Origin: Mesodorylaimus sp. YZB2_4
Lineage: Eukaryota; Nematoda; Enoplea; Dorylaimida; Dorylaimidae
Length of the DNA stretch: 64,000 bases
NCBI GenBank assembly: GCA_030248295.1
Contig: JASANH010000606.1
Span: 930,001-994,000, forward strand
Direction: 5' to 3'
Positions 36,024-48,726 of this stretch are shown in pieces; the first letter of the stretch is position 1, and each line of letters starts with the position of its first letter. Under the pieces are notes generated by a model, which saw only the letters and a list, made by a program, of their open reading frames with translations, was not told the DNA's origin and searched no databases. The position numbers and the translations under genes were made by a program.

Positions 36024-37443
36024 TTAGACGCAGTCCTGGTATTCCCCATCTTCGTCAAACAGGGATTTTCGATCGCAGTAGCTGTCGAAGTTGTCTCTGA
36101 AAGCTGTCCATAAGGCACCACCAGCACCTTCTCCGGATCCCCTTTCTAGGTTTGCACTTCGGGCCGAATTGCGGGCACCCGCAATGGACTGTGCCAAGTA
36201 CGTGCCCTCGTATTCATCGATGGCAGCCAATGCAGCCTTCTTCGCTGTTTCATAAGCTGATTGGCCGCATTTCTCAACGGTGGTTTTTTTCAAGCACAGA
36301 ACACGGCACCGTGCCATTCTGAAACACACAGTCGGGGAAAAGTAGAGGAGATACATAAATGAACACGTTATGATGTTTTACTTACTGGCACAGGCGATCC
36401 CACACTGACCGAATGGGCTTGCGGGACTGAAAAAGAAGGGCTGGTTGATGTAACTGCTAAGGTCATTTGAGTGGGTACTTGGGCACAGGTAGACTGCCGT
36501 GGTCATTATCACCCTCTCTCACCTTAGAAAATCTCCACAGACTGCATCCATTTGCATTATGCTGTGTGTAGACATACTCGCCTAGCCTTCACAAGTATGT
36601 ACCCACGACCTATTCCTAGCTTGCGAAACAGCTCGTATGCACAAAACGTGAAACTGTAGGCACTGTGCCACCCGCAAAAAGTGAAAACTGCTGCCTCTGG
36701 TGCAGTCTTACCACTCTTTCTTCACAAGCTGTTTCGAGTTTATCCGTGTAGGTTGACGACCGAAACGACGAATTCATAAGACACCCAGCGTACGTTCTAT
36801 AGTCTGCAACAGGAGTACCTCTGGTGGGTCGAAGCTTATGGTTAGCCCAACTTCATTTTAGCTCACCATGGTCACACATAATGAAGAAGATGGACGACTT
36901 CTTCAAGTGGATTTCCTTCATAAGACTGTCGGGGCAGTAGTAAAGGCACGAATTCAAATATTGATTTAAGCTGAAATGTAGAATATAAACCGATCGGAAT
37001 CGAAGAAATGATTGAGCTTACCCGCATATTCTGTCCAGAAGTGTGCTGTCCGGCTTTGAATAGAGCGACTGCATAAAGGAGACCAACTGGGTCAAGTCTA
37101 GGATTTCCAAATCCACATTTGCAAAGTCCCTAATCTCTTGGCCGAATTCACGCTGATGTACCAGCGTGCAGTTGTCAGAACAAGTTGGGATTGCGGCGAC
37201 AGGAAGGGAGAAGCTAAAACAGTGACAGACTCTTCGCCTCTCATCCCCATTGTTATCAATGTGAGAGATCTAGGAGTAATTGTGTCGGCTGGCTTCCTTA
37301 AAGCTGTTTTGGAAACGTACTTAGCTCTGCAGTATTACTTATAGCAGCAGTCAGAGGAGGCAATACTAACTTACATACCCAACTGATAAGCTGACAAGAG
37401 CTGCCGCCAGCACAGTCAAGAAACAGAACTGATAAGGCGCCAT
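36024..37443 (-). CDS. Secreted cysteine-rich protein, unrecognised
   Basis: Six exons join in phase to 234 residues: 37443-37379, 37129-37022, 36970-36867, 36803-36712, 36426-36386, 36318-36024. The first exon is a signal peptide (MAPYQFCFLTVLAAALVSLS). The mature part has scattered cysteines: LLDRICG, LNSCLYYCPDSL, FFIMCDHG, YAGCLMNSS, ETACEERV, RLCQMARCRVLCLKKTTVEK, DSYCDRKS and a final QDCV. The pattern is loosely like CPG4/DUF19-type extracellular domains, but I do not claim membership. It is unrelated in sequence to its DB-module neighbour, although both are secreted and on the same strand. Confidence 0.7.
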
Positions 37444-37885
37444 CAGGACATGCAAAGCATAGGAATCTTTGCCAAGCCTCGAAGGATGAACGGCTAACCA
37501 CTTCAGGGCTGCTTTCTACGCAAAAACAAAATGGCAGAGTAAGAACAAAAGTAGGCGAGACCCACCCAAGAAACTGAGCGCGTGGAATGCAAGAACTTAG
37601 AAACTCGTGCCTTATTTTGAGAATCGCGCCAGACCAACACGCGTACATTAGACCAGCGCGTCCAGCTTTCTCTTGGCGAATTCGAGTCTAGTTATTCTGC
37701 CGTGTGTACACAGATATTTGTACAATGGTAAATACGGAGTGGAGACATCGAGAATTGACAGTGTTTCTAAAAGTTCCCAATGCAGGACAGTCAGCAAATT
37801 TCTGGAAGACAAAGACAGATTTTCAGGTCACAGAACATTCGCATCGCAAGTGGCACCTTGTCTCTCAAGCAAGTGGCTTTTCTCG
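37444..37885. other. Spacer between PEPCK 3' end and cysteine-rich gene start
   Basis: Short overlapping plus-strand frames only. No supported feature. Confidence 0.4.
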
Positions 37886-40805
37886 TCACATTTTTTCGAT
37901 TCGTTTTTCCTGGGCGTCCATTTCTTCTCGGATAGCAGGGGGCAAGTCTGAGCCCACCTGAAATATACGACTCTTGATAGATTGTATTTTTGTGTCAACT
38001 CACAAATCCGACCTGTTCATCCAAGAAACGGCGCACCTCCTTAGCGTCGTCGACCCAGTAGTCCTTCGGCAACGAGAACAGCTCGTCCCAGTTGATCTCA
38101 CCCAGGCCCTCCAAGTTGATCGAGCCTGAAACGGGCCCCTTCACTGAAACGAGGAGGTGGTCCAACCCGTGCTGTATACTGTACCTTTTTTGGGAATCAA
38201 CCCGATTGCGGTCTCCTCGGCGATGTCTTCATTGTCCAAACGGCGGCATACCCAGTCCAGCACACGGATGTTGTCGCAAAATCCAGGCCACAGAAACTTT
38301 TTGTCTTTGTCGGCGCGGAACCAGTTTACGTGGAAAATTTTCGGAACCTGAAGACAAATAGTGCCGTAATTCGTGGACCACAAGAGTCTGCCCTGCCCAA
38401 TTACATACGGACCCACCTTGTGGGGAGGTTTGGCCAGATCGACCCAGTGCTGCAGATACTTGCCGAAGTTGTAGCCCATGAACGGCCTCATGGCCATGGC
38501 ATCGTGCATGATTTTCTTTCCTAAAAAAACAAAATATGTGACTCATTGCACAAAATATTTGCCCTAATCATTTAACAATAACGGACTTGCCTGCGTGTTC
38601 AGCGGCGGCAGTGGCCTGAAAAGCCGTGCAGGGTTGTTCAATTGTGTAGTTTGACAAAAGAGGCGCTTACTTCAGACTTCAGGCCAGCCCCGACAAATAC
38701 GCCGTGATTCCAGTTGAACGTCTCGAACACCAGAGGCACACCTGAAACAGAGTTGAATTGTGTCGCAGTCCCTGCCAATCGGCACGTTACCGCAAATACC
38801 TTCTGGGCGACGACCTCCGAAGATGATGGCATCGATGGGGACACCCTCGGCGCTCTCCCACTGCGGGTGAATAATTGGGCACTGATTGCACGGGGCGGTG
38901 AATCGACAGTTTGGGTGAGCGGCCTTCCCGGGAGACCCGATCTTCCATGGCTGGCCCAACCAGTTTGTCATTTGAATGTCCTGAACAGCCGAGCCTTGTC
39001 TGACGCATACAAAAAAGAACGAAGCCATACCTTGTCGGCGATTTCCTTTTCCAGGCCTTCCCAGAAGAAGTCGCCATCGGCCGTTATGGCGCAGTTGGTG
39101 AACAAGGAGTTCTTCTTGATAGCTTCCATGGCCATCGGATTGGTCTTACTGTTGGTGCCTAAACGATAGTGCAAGGGGACCTTGATGCACTCGTATTTGT
39201 GAACCCACAACATTGGATCGGTTTCATTACCTGGTCCAACTCCAAAGAAGCCATTTTCTGGGTTGATGCCAACCAGCTGGCCGTCTTCGCGGAATCGCAG
39301 CCAAGCGATATCATCGCCTAGATGAAAGCAAAGAGAGGGTAGACACAAGAGGTGGTAAGAGTACAACTTACCCACGCATTTCGCCTGCCAGCCAGGAATG
39401 GTCGGTTGCAGCATAGCCAAGTTCGTTTTCCCGCAAGCAGATGGAAAGGCGGCAGCGATGAAACGCTCCTTGCCTTGCGCGTTTGTCACACTCATGATCT
39501 AAAGGGAAATCTCACTCTGCCGATGGCTAAGCTTCCATCGACCAACTTACCAGCATGTGCTCAGCCATCCAGCCCTCGTCGCGAGCAATGCAGGAGGCGA
39601 TGCGCAGAGCGAAGCATTTCTTGGCCAGGATGCTGTTCCCCCCGTAGCCGGAACCGAACGACCAGATCTCGCGCTCCGCCGGGCGATGAGTGATTAGCGT
39701 CTTTTCGGGATTGCACGGCCAGTTGCTGACAATCGGACCTGCGACAAAGAGCTGTGATTTAGAGCATTACAGCCAGGCAGTCGCACTCACGGTTGATCGG
39801 ATATGGGACGCCGACAGAGTGAGCGCAGCGCACGAAGTTGTTGTCGCCAAGGACCGTCCAGATCTGGGACGAAACACGGGTCATAATGCGCATGTTCAGG
39901 ACCACGTAGGCGCTGTCGGTCAACTGGATGCCGATTTTTGACAGCGGACCGCCGATAGGCCCCATGCTGAACGGGATCACGTACATAGTACGCCCTAACG
40001 GATGATATGCAGTTAATCAGCGGGTGTCGGCTGGAACTAACTTACCAGCCATGCATCCTGGGAAGCGTTCGTCGAGTTCTTTCGACAGCTGATCCGGGCT
40101 CATCCAGTTGCCCATGGTCGGCTTGACCCCTTCAGGAGTGCGGGTCACCGTGTCATACTTGTCAGGCGTGGAGATCCAGGTCTTGCTCTCCACCCTGGCC
40201 ACGTCTTTCGGGTCCGTGCGGCACAAGTAGCTAAAAATTAGAAAACTGAATGCTAGTGTCGAGCGACAGGATAAGTATAAAACTGCCCACCAGTTCTCGC
40301 GTTTCTTCAGCGGCGTCAGTTGGCCACATTCGACCAGCTTGCTGATGAGCTGATCGGCCTCTTGTTGCGAACCCTGAAATAGCAAATACAGTACATGTAT
40401 AGATGCTGTATGCACAGATGCCTGATACACCATAAAATCTGAACTTACATCGCAGATGTGAATCCCTTGAGGACGCATGATCAGGGCGCATTTCGCGATG
40501 AACGCTTTCACTTTCTTCGGCAACGCGTTAAAGTCGCCCTGAAAACCAAGTACGTATATTATGTAATTCCGCTGTCGGATTGGCATAGTTTAACAAAAGC
40601 AGCGTTATAACACTGCGAAAAATAAAGTTACCTTTTCGATGGGCACATTTCCAAGAGCTTTCGCATCGGTGTCGCCATCGGGGAATGGAGCCAAACAACC
40701 GATTGTGGCAGACTTTGGACCACCGCCTCCTTCTCCGGATCCAACTCCCATAGCCCGCTTGAGCTCGTTCAGCAGATTCATGAGAGTCGCTGTCACGCTG
40801 ATCAT
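37886..40805 (-). CDS. PCK: Phosphoenolpyruvate carboxykinase (GTP)
   Basis: Converts oxaloacetate and GTP to PEP, CO2 and GDP in gluconeogenesis. Sixteen exons, about 667 residues, all in phase: 40805-40632, 40538-40449, 40373-40291, 40230-40046, 39994-39791, 39738-39551, 39498-39372, 39317-39231, 39158-39031, 38980-38800, 38741-38671, 38615-38591, 38520-38417, 38347-38185, 38125-38004, 37957-37886. Motifs: [67 protein letters not shown] (reactive Cys near residue 330 and P-loop), [44 protein letters not shown]. Exon 12 is 25 nt and is followed by a GC-AG intron. The N-terminus is about 40 residues longer than cytosolic PCK1; the start at 40805 is a choice, since the frame stays open upstream. 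Confidence 0.97.
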
Positions 40806-41534
40806 TTTGGGGTTCTCACGATCAACGACCAGCAACTCGAAACTGACGACAAAAATGAAGGAGTCCACTCGCAACAGAATGTACCTCTTCTTTACACACC
40901 CAAGTCAGGGAGCAACTCCGTCCAGTACAGTAGATCAGCAACTGCGTGTCGATTCGTCCCACTTGTCCAGGCTGTCGATGGCGATCTGTAAGCAGTGTAA
41001 AGACATTTATATCACTTAGTGTAAAGTTTAGTAACCGTCACAGCATGCAGTGTTTTGTGAGTAAGTTTGCATTGCTTGGCATTCGGAATCGTATTGCGTG
41101 ATGCGTTATTGTCGCGAGTGTCGTCGCGATGAATTGGGTGTAAGCTCTCCATTTCCTTAACCATGGGTTGTATGCGGCTGAGCAAGGTGTCGCGCTATGT
41201 TGTATCTACATAGATTAACTTGCTGAGGGCACAACCGCGAAAAGTGCTTTTTAAGCCTTGTCGTATCAACCTTGAAAACCCAATTTGAACTTCCCGCATT
41301 TTAAACTTGTCGGTACTGTGCTGCACCATCTATATCAATCTATAGCGGATTTTAACATGGCTAGATGTTTCGCGCGGGAACGGGAACGTACTGTACGTAG
41401 GCGTAGGCTGCCTGTACGCGTTCACTGGTTTGTTCTGGGTCGCATTGAACTTATGAGATTTTTTGGTTCCGTTCCGTGGCATATTACGGAATTTGGAATC
41501 GATATAGGTCCTGCTGTTCCATAGCTGGCACGGA
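40806..41534. promoter_or_regulatory. Divergent intergenic region between PEPCK and CTP synthase
   Basis: The two start codons face away from each other across 729 bp, so promoters for both must lie here. No clear TATA or initiator was identified. The stretch at 40961-41008 is built of two REEP-locus fragments. Confidence 0.5.
40961..41008 (+). repeat. Two joined fragments copied from the REEP locus
   Basis: 40961-40985 (ACTTGTCCAGGCTGTCGATG then GCGAT) matches 32163-32187 in REEP exon 3 with one mismatch. 40983-41008 (GATCTGTAAGCAGTGTAAAG then ACATTT) matches 32650-32675 upstream of REEP with one mismatch. The two sources lie about 460 bp apart at REEP but are fused here. Confidence 0.75.
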
Positions 41535-44454
41535 ATGAAGTATATTCTGGTGACAGGTGGTGTGATCAGTGGCGTTGGCAAAGGAATCATTGCCAGCAGC
41601 TTGGGTGTCATTTTGCAATCCATCGATGTGCGTGTATCGGCCATCAAAATCGATCCTTATATCAACATTGATGCCGGAACATTCTCCCCCTACGAGCATG
41701 GTGAGGGTGCCTCTGAAACAGACGAGGAGGCTGTTCCGAAGACGGTTCCTTAGCTGGCCCCTTTGTTTAGGTGAAGTTTTCGTATTGAACGATGGTGCGG
41801 AAGTAGATTTAGATCTGGGTAACTATGAACGCTTTTTGGGGCTAAAGGTAGGTGAGGTGCCGATATGACAAATAGGCACCCTCAAGTAACAGCAGCCCTT
41901 GGCCTTTTCTAGCTAAATCGAGACAACAACATAACGACGGGAAAGATTTTTCAGCATGTCATCAATCGAGAACGACGAGGTGATTATCTGGGAAAGACAG
42001 TTCAAGGTAATCAGCTCTTCATCTTGATCTTTTCAGAATGCCCCGTGAAAAAGTGTCTCTTTTTAGTAGTTCCTCACATAACAGATTGCATTCAAAACTG
42101 GGTGGAACGGGTAGCCGCTGTATCAGTGGACGAAAGTGGTGAACCTCCAGAAGTTTGCATCATAGAGGTAGAGGTTATTTTTGAGCGCTTAGTTCTTTTT
42201 GTAGTTTACAATCGACCCTTTTTTATCAGCTTGGAGGCACCATCGGCGATATTGAAGGAATGGCATTTGCAGAAGCTTTCCGTCAGTTTCAGTTGCGAGT
42301 AAAGCGGGAGAATTTTGTAAACGTGCACGTCAGTTTGGTGCCAGAAGTAAGTATACTAGCAGATAAATACGTGCTATTGTGCGCCGTCGGGGGAGAGGGA
42401 TAAATCCGCCTGCTTCGGCGGGGAAAGGAGACTACGGAAAAACATTCCAGCTCGCCTGGATGCTTGATGATCATGTTCATTTTTATTAATTTTAGGTCCA
42501 GTCTTCTGGAGAGCAAAAAACTAAACCGACGCAGCACAGTGTGCGCGAATTACGTGCTCTTGGTGTTCCTCCCGACGTAGTAAGCAAACAAAATCAACCA
42601 TTCGCCTGTTCATAAACAGGCAGGAATTACATTCTCCTTTTGCAGATAGTTTGCCGTAGCACGAAACCAATTAGTAAAGCAGTGAGAGAGAAGATCAGCA
42701 GCTTTTGTCAAGTGGAGCCGACTGAAGTAAACTTTTCCAATTTTCCTTTTGCTACACATAACGACGTTTTCTTTCTAGGTTCTTAGCGTCCATGACACAT
42801 CTAACGTTTACCATGTTCCATTGGTGCTAGCGGAGCAAAATATCATTTCGTATTTGATAAAGAGACTCCATCTTCATGTGCCATTAATTGAAAACGGGGT
42901 TATCCCACGAGCATTGTCTAAATGGCAAGAAATTGCAAGACGGTGAGCATTCCTTGTTTTTACATTGATTCTTTAGAGCTTGGGTCACTATCCTAACAGG
43001 ACGCACATACGGCACGTTTCTGTTTTGGGGGTCTAAATGTAGAGTTCTTTGTTCCTCGGATAAAGTATATCCTGGGGTTATACTGTGTAAGGTTGCAATA
43101 ATGGAGTGCTGAGAGCACGTCTACCAGGGCTTTTTCATTCTGGACTGCCCTGTTGCATATTCGATGATCTATGGTGCGATTGTAAATTTTTAGGTACGAT
43201 CGTGCTGAAAAGAAAGTTCGAATTGCTTTAGTCGGCAAATACGTTCAGCACGGCGACGCGTATGCATCTGTTGTAAAGGCTCTCTACCATGCTGCGTTGT
43301 GCTGCAATCGGAGTCTGATACTGGAGGTGAGTGCTTGTCTGTCCTTGCGGTAACTTAACTAACGCTTGAGCTTTTAGTTCGTGAGTGCTGAGAATCTGGA
43401 AGAAGAGAAGAAGCGGTCGGATCCAGTTCGCTATCACGAAGCTTGGCAGCACTTGTGCTCCGTCGAGTAAGGATATCAGAGGTCATTTTTGTACGTGGCT
43501 TGTTATGTCGGCGGTTGACTGCTTCTAGCGGCGTCTTGGTGCCCGGCGGTTTTGGTGATCGTGGTATAGAAGGCATGATCAAAGCGTGCCACTGGGCTAG
43601 AACAGAGAAGAAAGCATTTTTGGGTAATTTATCACTTATTTTGTTGTGTGGATGTGACTCGATGTGTTTTGTCAATTTCGCTTGTTTTAGGTGTTTGTTT
43701 GGGAATGCAGTGTGCTGTCATCGAGTTCGCACGATCGGTTTTGGGGTTGACCTGTGCAAATTCTGGGGAATTTGCCAAGGATGCGGAAGACAAAGTTGTG
43801 AGTGGATATGTTGTTAGAGTTTTCCCTCACGGTGACTACTGTCGCGTTTTTAGGTTATTGACATGCCGGAACATACAAAAGGTCAAATGGGTGGCACGAT
43901 GAGACTCGGACTTAGGCGAACACTGTTCAAGGAAGACTGCACCTCGGTGATTCGTAAGTGTCTGGCTTGCATCTGCATAGTTTACTTTGCAACGTTTCAG
44001 TGTTGCAGGAAAGCTTTATGGTGGGGCTTCATCAATCGAAGAACGCCATAGACACCGATACGAAGTCAATCCTGAATACGTCAGCCAGTTGGAAGCTAGT
44101 GGGTTAAAGTTCGTTGGTCAAGCTGCTGACCAGAAGCTGGAGAACGGCGAAACGGAGGTTCGTATGGAGATATGCGAGTTGAAAGGTACGAAGAGGTTGT
44201 ATTCTTAGCGAGCCAACTGATTGTTACTCGATTTAGATCACCCATATTTCGTGGGCGTACAGTTTCATCCAGAGTATCTTTCGCAACCTTTGAAACCAAG
44301 TCCGCCATATTTGGGTTTGATATTGGCTGCCACTGGCCAGTTGGATGCACATTTGCGCTGTCCACGGGTACCATCTGCACTAGCACTTGTCAATGGCACT
44401 ATGTCGTCGTCTTCTTCGACGGCGTCATTCAACGCGGATGCGAGTGATTTTTGA
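41535..44454 (+). CDS. CTPS: CTP synthase
   Basis: Makes CTP from UTP, ATP and glutamine. Fifteen exons, about 600 residues (human CTPS1 591): 41535-41700, 41771-41847, 41913-42006, 42067-42167, 42230-42346, 42496-42579, 42646-42726, 42779-42942, 43194-43326, 43378-43466, 43529-43623, 43691-43797, 43854-43953, 44009-44185, 44237-44454. The N-terminal synthase domain starts [18 protein letters not shown] (P-loop), then [19 protein letters not shown] and [13 protein letters not shown]. The glutamine amidotransferase domain has [26 protein letters not shown] (nucleophile Cys near residue 403), [16 protein letters not shown] and the catalytic FHPEY. A Ser-rich C-tail follows. AATAAA lies at 44565-44570. 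Confidence 0.97.
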
Positions 44455-44564
44455 AGCCTGAAAGACTTGATGAGTTTATATTGAAAGATCTGGTAATGAC
44501 GAGGATTAATGCGAAATAGGTGATCGTGGTTTGAGCAAGTTGACAGGTCTACTTATATTGTTGA

Positions 44565-44570
44565 AATAAA
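44565..44570 (+). terminator. Polyadenylation signal of CTP synthase
   Basis: AATAAA 111 bases after the CTP synthase stop codon; the only canonical hexamer close downstream. Confidence 0.6.
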
Positions 44571-45532
44571 AGTTCGTTTGATCGAACTAGCTTCGGCCTT
44601 TCTGCTGTTTGCTATAATGGTCTGGCCTATTTTGTTTGAAGCTGGAACTTACTTTTACCTGTGCGCGTTTCGCGAAGGACGAACAAAGAAGGCGAGAGAA
44701 CGAATGGCGAAACGGTTTGTTTTGGTTTGTATCCATAAGGTCTTTCCAGAAAAAAGGATTGAAGTTAGTAAAACGGTTAGGCAACATCGATATTAGTGTC
44801 TAGTATTTGTGCTCAAGGGTAAGTTCGTTGATTTTTGTAGCGTAGTTGGGAGAACCGGGGAAGCCAATGACTCGGGTGTACCCATATGTATGCAGCGAGG
44901 GTATGTACTGAATTAAAATACCTCTTGATAGAGGAGATACTCTAAAATGAAAAAATCTTCAAAAAACTCTTAAAAAAATCAAACCTCTCTAAATAAAAAC
45001 CAAATTAAGCCCCATTTCAATCCTCTTTGCACATGCCTTGAGTGTTGGCCTTGATAACTCCTTTCTCGAGTTAAATCACGAATAAGTGTATATGCACATA
45101 AAACTTTGGATTTTAAAGATTAGTTTCATGCTTTAAAGGAGGGCTGTTGATCCTCTTAAGAGTTTAGTTTATAAAATATAAAGTTTGGGGCTTTAAGTTG
45201 TTAATTTTTAATCTGTAAGCCTAAATCTAAATCTAAATTGCACCGTTGAAAATTACAAAAGCGGCAAATTTCGAAGCAGAGATCGCTTTACTCAACTAGT
45301 CTATGGATGGTATGCGCCTACTTCTGGCTTACCTATACCTAGTTAGTTTTAAGGCTGTATAAGGTATGAATGCGCGCAGTCAGGTTGAGTTTGGCTCTTC
45401 CTCAGAGATGTCTTTTGTTATAGTTCTCTCCGGCATATTTCCTTTTTCAGTCATTATTACATGTCGAATTTGGAAAGATATATGAAAGTCTAAAAGCTGA
45501 TCCGATTTGTAATCCAATGGTTAAACGTCAAC
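44571..45532. other. AT-rich spacer between CTP synthase and the E-protein gene
   Basis: A 72-codon open frame at 44578-44796 lacks an ATG start and is not supported. The rest is AT-rich, with runs such as AAAAAATC and TTAATTTTTAATC. Presumed promoter of the E-protein gene at the right side. Confidence 0.5.
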
Positions 45533-48196
45533 ATGAGCAGCCTTTCGGCCGATCGAGAATTTTCGGATTTGCTGGACTACGGAGCTGCTACCGCGGTAGG
45601 TGATCGTGTACATGACCAGTGTAGGTGTTTGGGGCATTTGGTTAAAGAGATGGCGATTATTGTTAGTTCTAACTTTATTGTGCATATTCGGTTACATACT
45701 GGTTGGCATTTTGTAGTATTTCGTTCGAACACAAAACGGCGACCATGCGTCTGATGTCCAGTCATCGTTTCCTGGCGGCGTGGAACAACAAGGTATACTT
45801 TATGTTCGTGTTTTCCGTTTAAAAACGTTTGTATCGGCCTAGTTCGGGATGGTACAAGGGGTGCTTTGTGAAAGGCGCGATGAGAAAAACTTATTTTCCG
45901 TTCTTCGCGGTGGTCGTTGGGGCCACATGTGTGTTCTCGATGAGCTCAAATACCTAGAGAGAAACAGACCAATAAACCGAGCTGGCGCAGATTCCCCGCA
46001 TAATGTTTTTATCGCTGGTCAAAGAATAGGAAATCGAATTAGACGAGTGAATGGTTAGGGTGCATCTGCCTCGGGATCTCGACATGTTGCGGTTTATGTT
46101 ATGAGAGTTGGAAATGCTGGGGCGGATGAAGAGCGTAAAACATCGTTACCATTTTTATGTGGAACAGACTTCATTCTTTTAGCAATCTCTAATATTGGAA
46201 CTGTATTGAGCAACACATTGAACCAGTCGACGACGGATGCCGCAGCGCATAGTGGACCTTTGCCTGGATTAGCACCTTTATGGAATACTGTGACTAGAAA
46301 GGTAAACCAACTGAAGATTTTGCATTTATTGTATTACGCAAACATTGCATATTTTTAGCCGCATTCGGATGGTCCCAAAATGCCGTACGTGACAACGTCA
46401 ACAAATCCGAACGAGTTGTCAGGGAACAGCTTTTTTGATAATGATCGCAAGTCGAGTTTTCCTCCTGCCGTAAATGACTACAACGGATTCACTTCTTTGC
46501 AAGGTAAGTTGATCGCAGTTAAATCCAGGTAAAGCGTATGTACCTGCGGCAACTAATTTGCAGACCCGACTGATTATTGGAACATGTTCGCCGCGAATAG
46601 TATTGGACAGCCGCCAGGACCAGCATGCAACTATCGGCAGGAAGGTCCAGTAAACGAACGGGCCGGGCCGCAAGTACAAAGTCAATCGATCGAAAGTGCA
46701 TTACCGCCATTGATGCCAGTGGCTTCAAATTCTTTGGGTGCATCTCACTTCGCACCTGATTCGTCACTCCAAGATACTGCTATGCCGATTTCTCGTAGTC
46801 AGACTGGAGAAAAGGCTGCTGTTGGCTATTCAGTAACGACAGTGAAAAGTGAGCTAGATACGTTTGAAATTGTATGCGTACGTTTTTAAGGCGTATCGGA
46901 ATCAGTTGCCGACGAACAAACAAGACTGGAATTCGGGACAACTGTCTTGCGCCGAAACTTGCCATTCTCCAAATTACACGTATCTCGATGTGAAAACGGG
47001 GCCTCTTAATGTGGAACATTGCTTGAAAGAGGAGTCGTCGGCTCCAGTAAGTAAACCTGTACGTAATCGGCATGTCGCCCGTTTTGGCTAATTTAGCGAT
47101 TTTCAGCCTCCATCTCTGACGGATTTTACGGGTTTGCCATCAGTACACACTCTCGGCTCATTCGATCATCGTCCGTTGTATGAAGACCTCAATACGAGTT
47201 ATCCGCTGAATCCATTGCCGGTATGCGAGAGAAACGTAGCTTGTACATGCATGTATCAATGTACCTAGTTTTTTGCAGACGGTCGGAATTTCTTCGGGCA
47301 GTAGCGCGAAAGTGGGACGGAGCAAGAGCAGCAGTATGGGTGACGTGTATGGTATGCATTTACGGGTGATTGTTTTACTTTATAATAGGACAAGAACGTG
47401 ATGAAGAGAGGATGATTTTGGATGAGGTTTTGGGTTAGGGCGGCTGGTAACGTTTCGTAGTGGGGGCTAATTTTTTAGGTCCGATGAAACGGAACTCGGA
47501 GGGATCTCAGATGGGTGATGAATCATTCAAACATGGCGCCAGTTCTCGAGCATCGCCTTTTGATCGGAATGTCCTCACTCCTATGTCAACCGTATCGTCG
47601 ACGATGGGCACTGTTACGGATGGTCGTCGATCGAGCACTGGAAGTATTGTTGGCAAGAAAAGGCAAAGAGGTCCTTCGAGCGTCGATGAAGAAGGATTGA
47701 CGCCTGAAGAACGCGAGCGGAGAGAAAAGGAACGACGACTCGCTAACAATGCTAGAGAGAGGTATGGTTGTCCGTTCTGATTCTGAGCCGTAGCCGAATT
47801 TCGGTGTCCTTTTAGAGTCCGAGTTCGAGATATAAACGATGCTTTCAAGGAATTGGGGCGTATGTGTTCTATGCACGTAAATTCGGACAAAGCTCAAACC
47901 AAATTGTCGGTGTTGCATCAGGCGGTAATGGTCATCACTGCTTTGGAACAACAGGTACGCCTGTTGGAAGCACTGTAGAGCTTGGAAGTAGAAGAGATGT
48001 GATTTTCTAGGTGCGTGAGAAGAACATGAATCCGAAAGCGGCCTGTCTAAAAAGACGAGAAGAAGATAAATTGCGTTCAGCGAGCGAAAGCAAGTTGTTG
48101 TTGGGTGATTACATTAGTCCGTCGCCCAGTTCTTCGAGCTCGATGTATCGTCACGCTGATTCGCCGAACGGCTCGTCGTCGGGATTAAATTTCTGA
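45533..48196 (+). CDS. da: Daughterless/TCF-type bHLH E-protein
   Basis: Class I bHLH transcription factor that dimerises with tissue-specific bHLH proteins on E-boxes in the nucleus. Eleven exons, about 543 residues, in phase: 45533-45595, 45717-45792, 46183-46301, 46359-46503, 46564-46841, 46891-47046, 47107-47220, 47279-47351, 47479-47761, 47816-47954, 48011-48196. The N-terminus carries an AD1-like motif, [11 protein letters not shown] long Ser/Pro-rich middle is followed by [19 protein letters not shown] and the bHLH (about residues 420-480): [52 protein letters not shown]. The E-protein hallmark [14 protein letters not shown] follows. The exon 5 to 6 junction uses a less typical GTGAAA donor. 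Confidence 0.95.
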
Positions 48197-48726
48197 TATT
48201 AAAAAGGGTGAGACAGCTTTTGATGGCGTTGAAGGTAGCGGGTAGGTTTAGGTCAGTGGATGGGACTGACGTCTAACCCAACCGTAGACGTTCATTAACA
48301 TTAGTGCAAAGCTTAGTTTTCAGGTATTGGTTGTTTTGGATGATCGACTGGATCAGTTGGTGGAGGAGGTGATCGTGTGAAATCGTATCCTGTGACATAT
48401 GTGTTCGTCATATCTTCTTTGCACTTTTGAGTTTTCCGTTTACTTTGTGTCTTATTACGCGTGTCTGATTTCACTCTGTGGCATACTACGAGTATGATGT
48501 CGTGAAGTGTGTCCTGGCTTGGCTTTTTCACTATTGGCAGCGATTTCGTGTTTTTTCACTTCGTGCCTTTTGCAATATGATCCAGTCCCTCGCTCGGCGA
48601 GTTTGATCTGGTACTGTAAATTGAAGTGTGAAGTGCATGGTTGGTGAGCTAATGGATGGTCAGCCTTGTGTCTTATCGTTAGTCCGAACCTAATTTGGAT
48701 GAGTGCGAGTGACTTTGGTTTAGGAA

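Noticed and set aside
44578-44796. 72-codon frame with a hydrophobic start
   Set aside because: No ATG at its start; the hydrophobic stretch lies just after the CTP synthase polyadenylation signal and looks like chance.
45849-46058. Possible extra exon in the E-protein gene
   Set aside because: Exon 2 (ending at 45792) joins exon 3 (from 46183) directly in phase, so this frame belongs to the intron.
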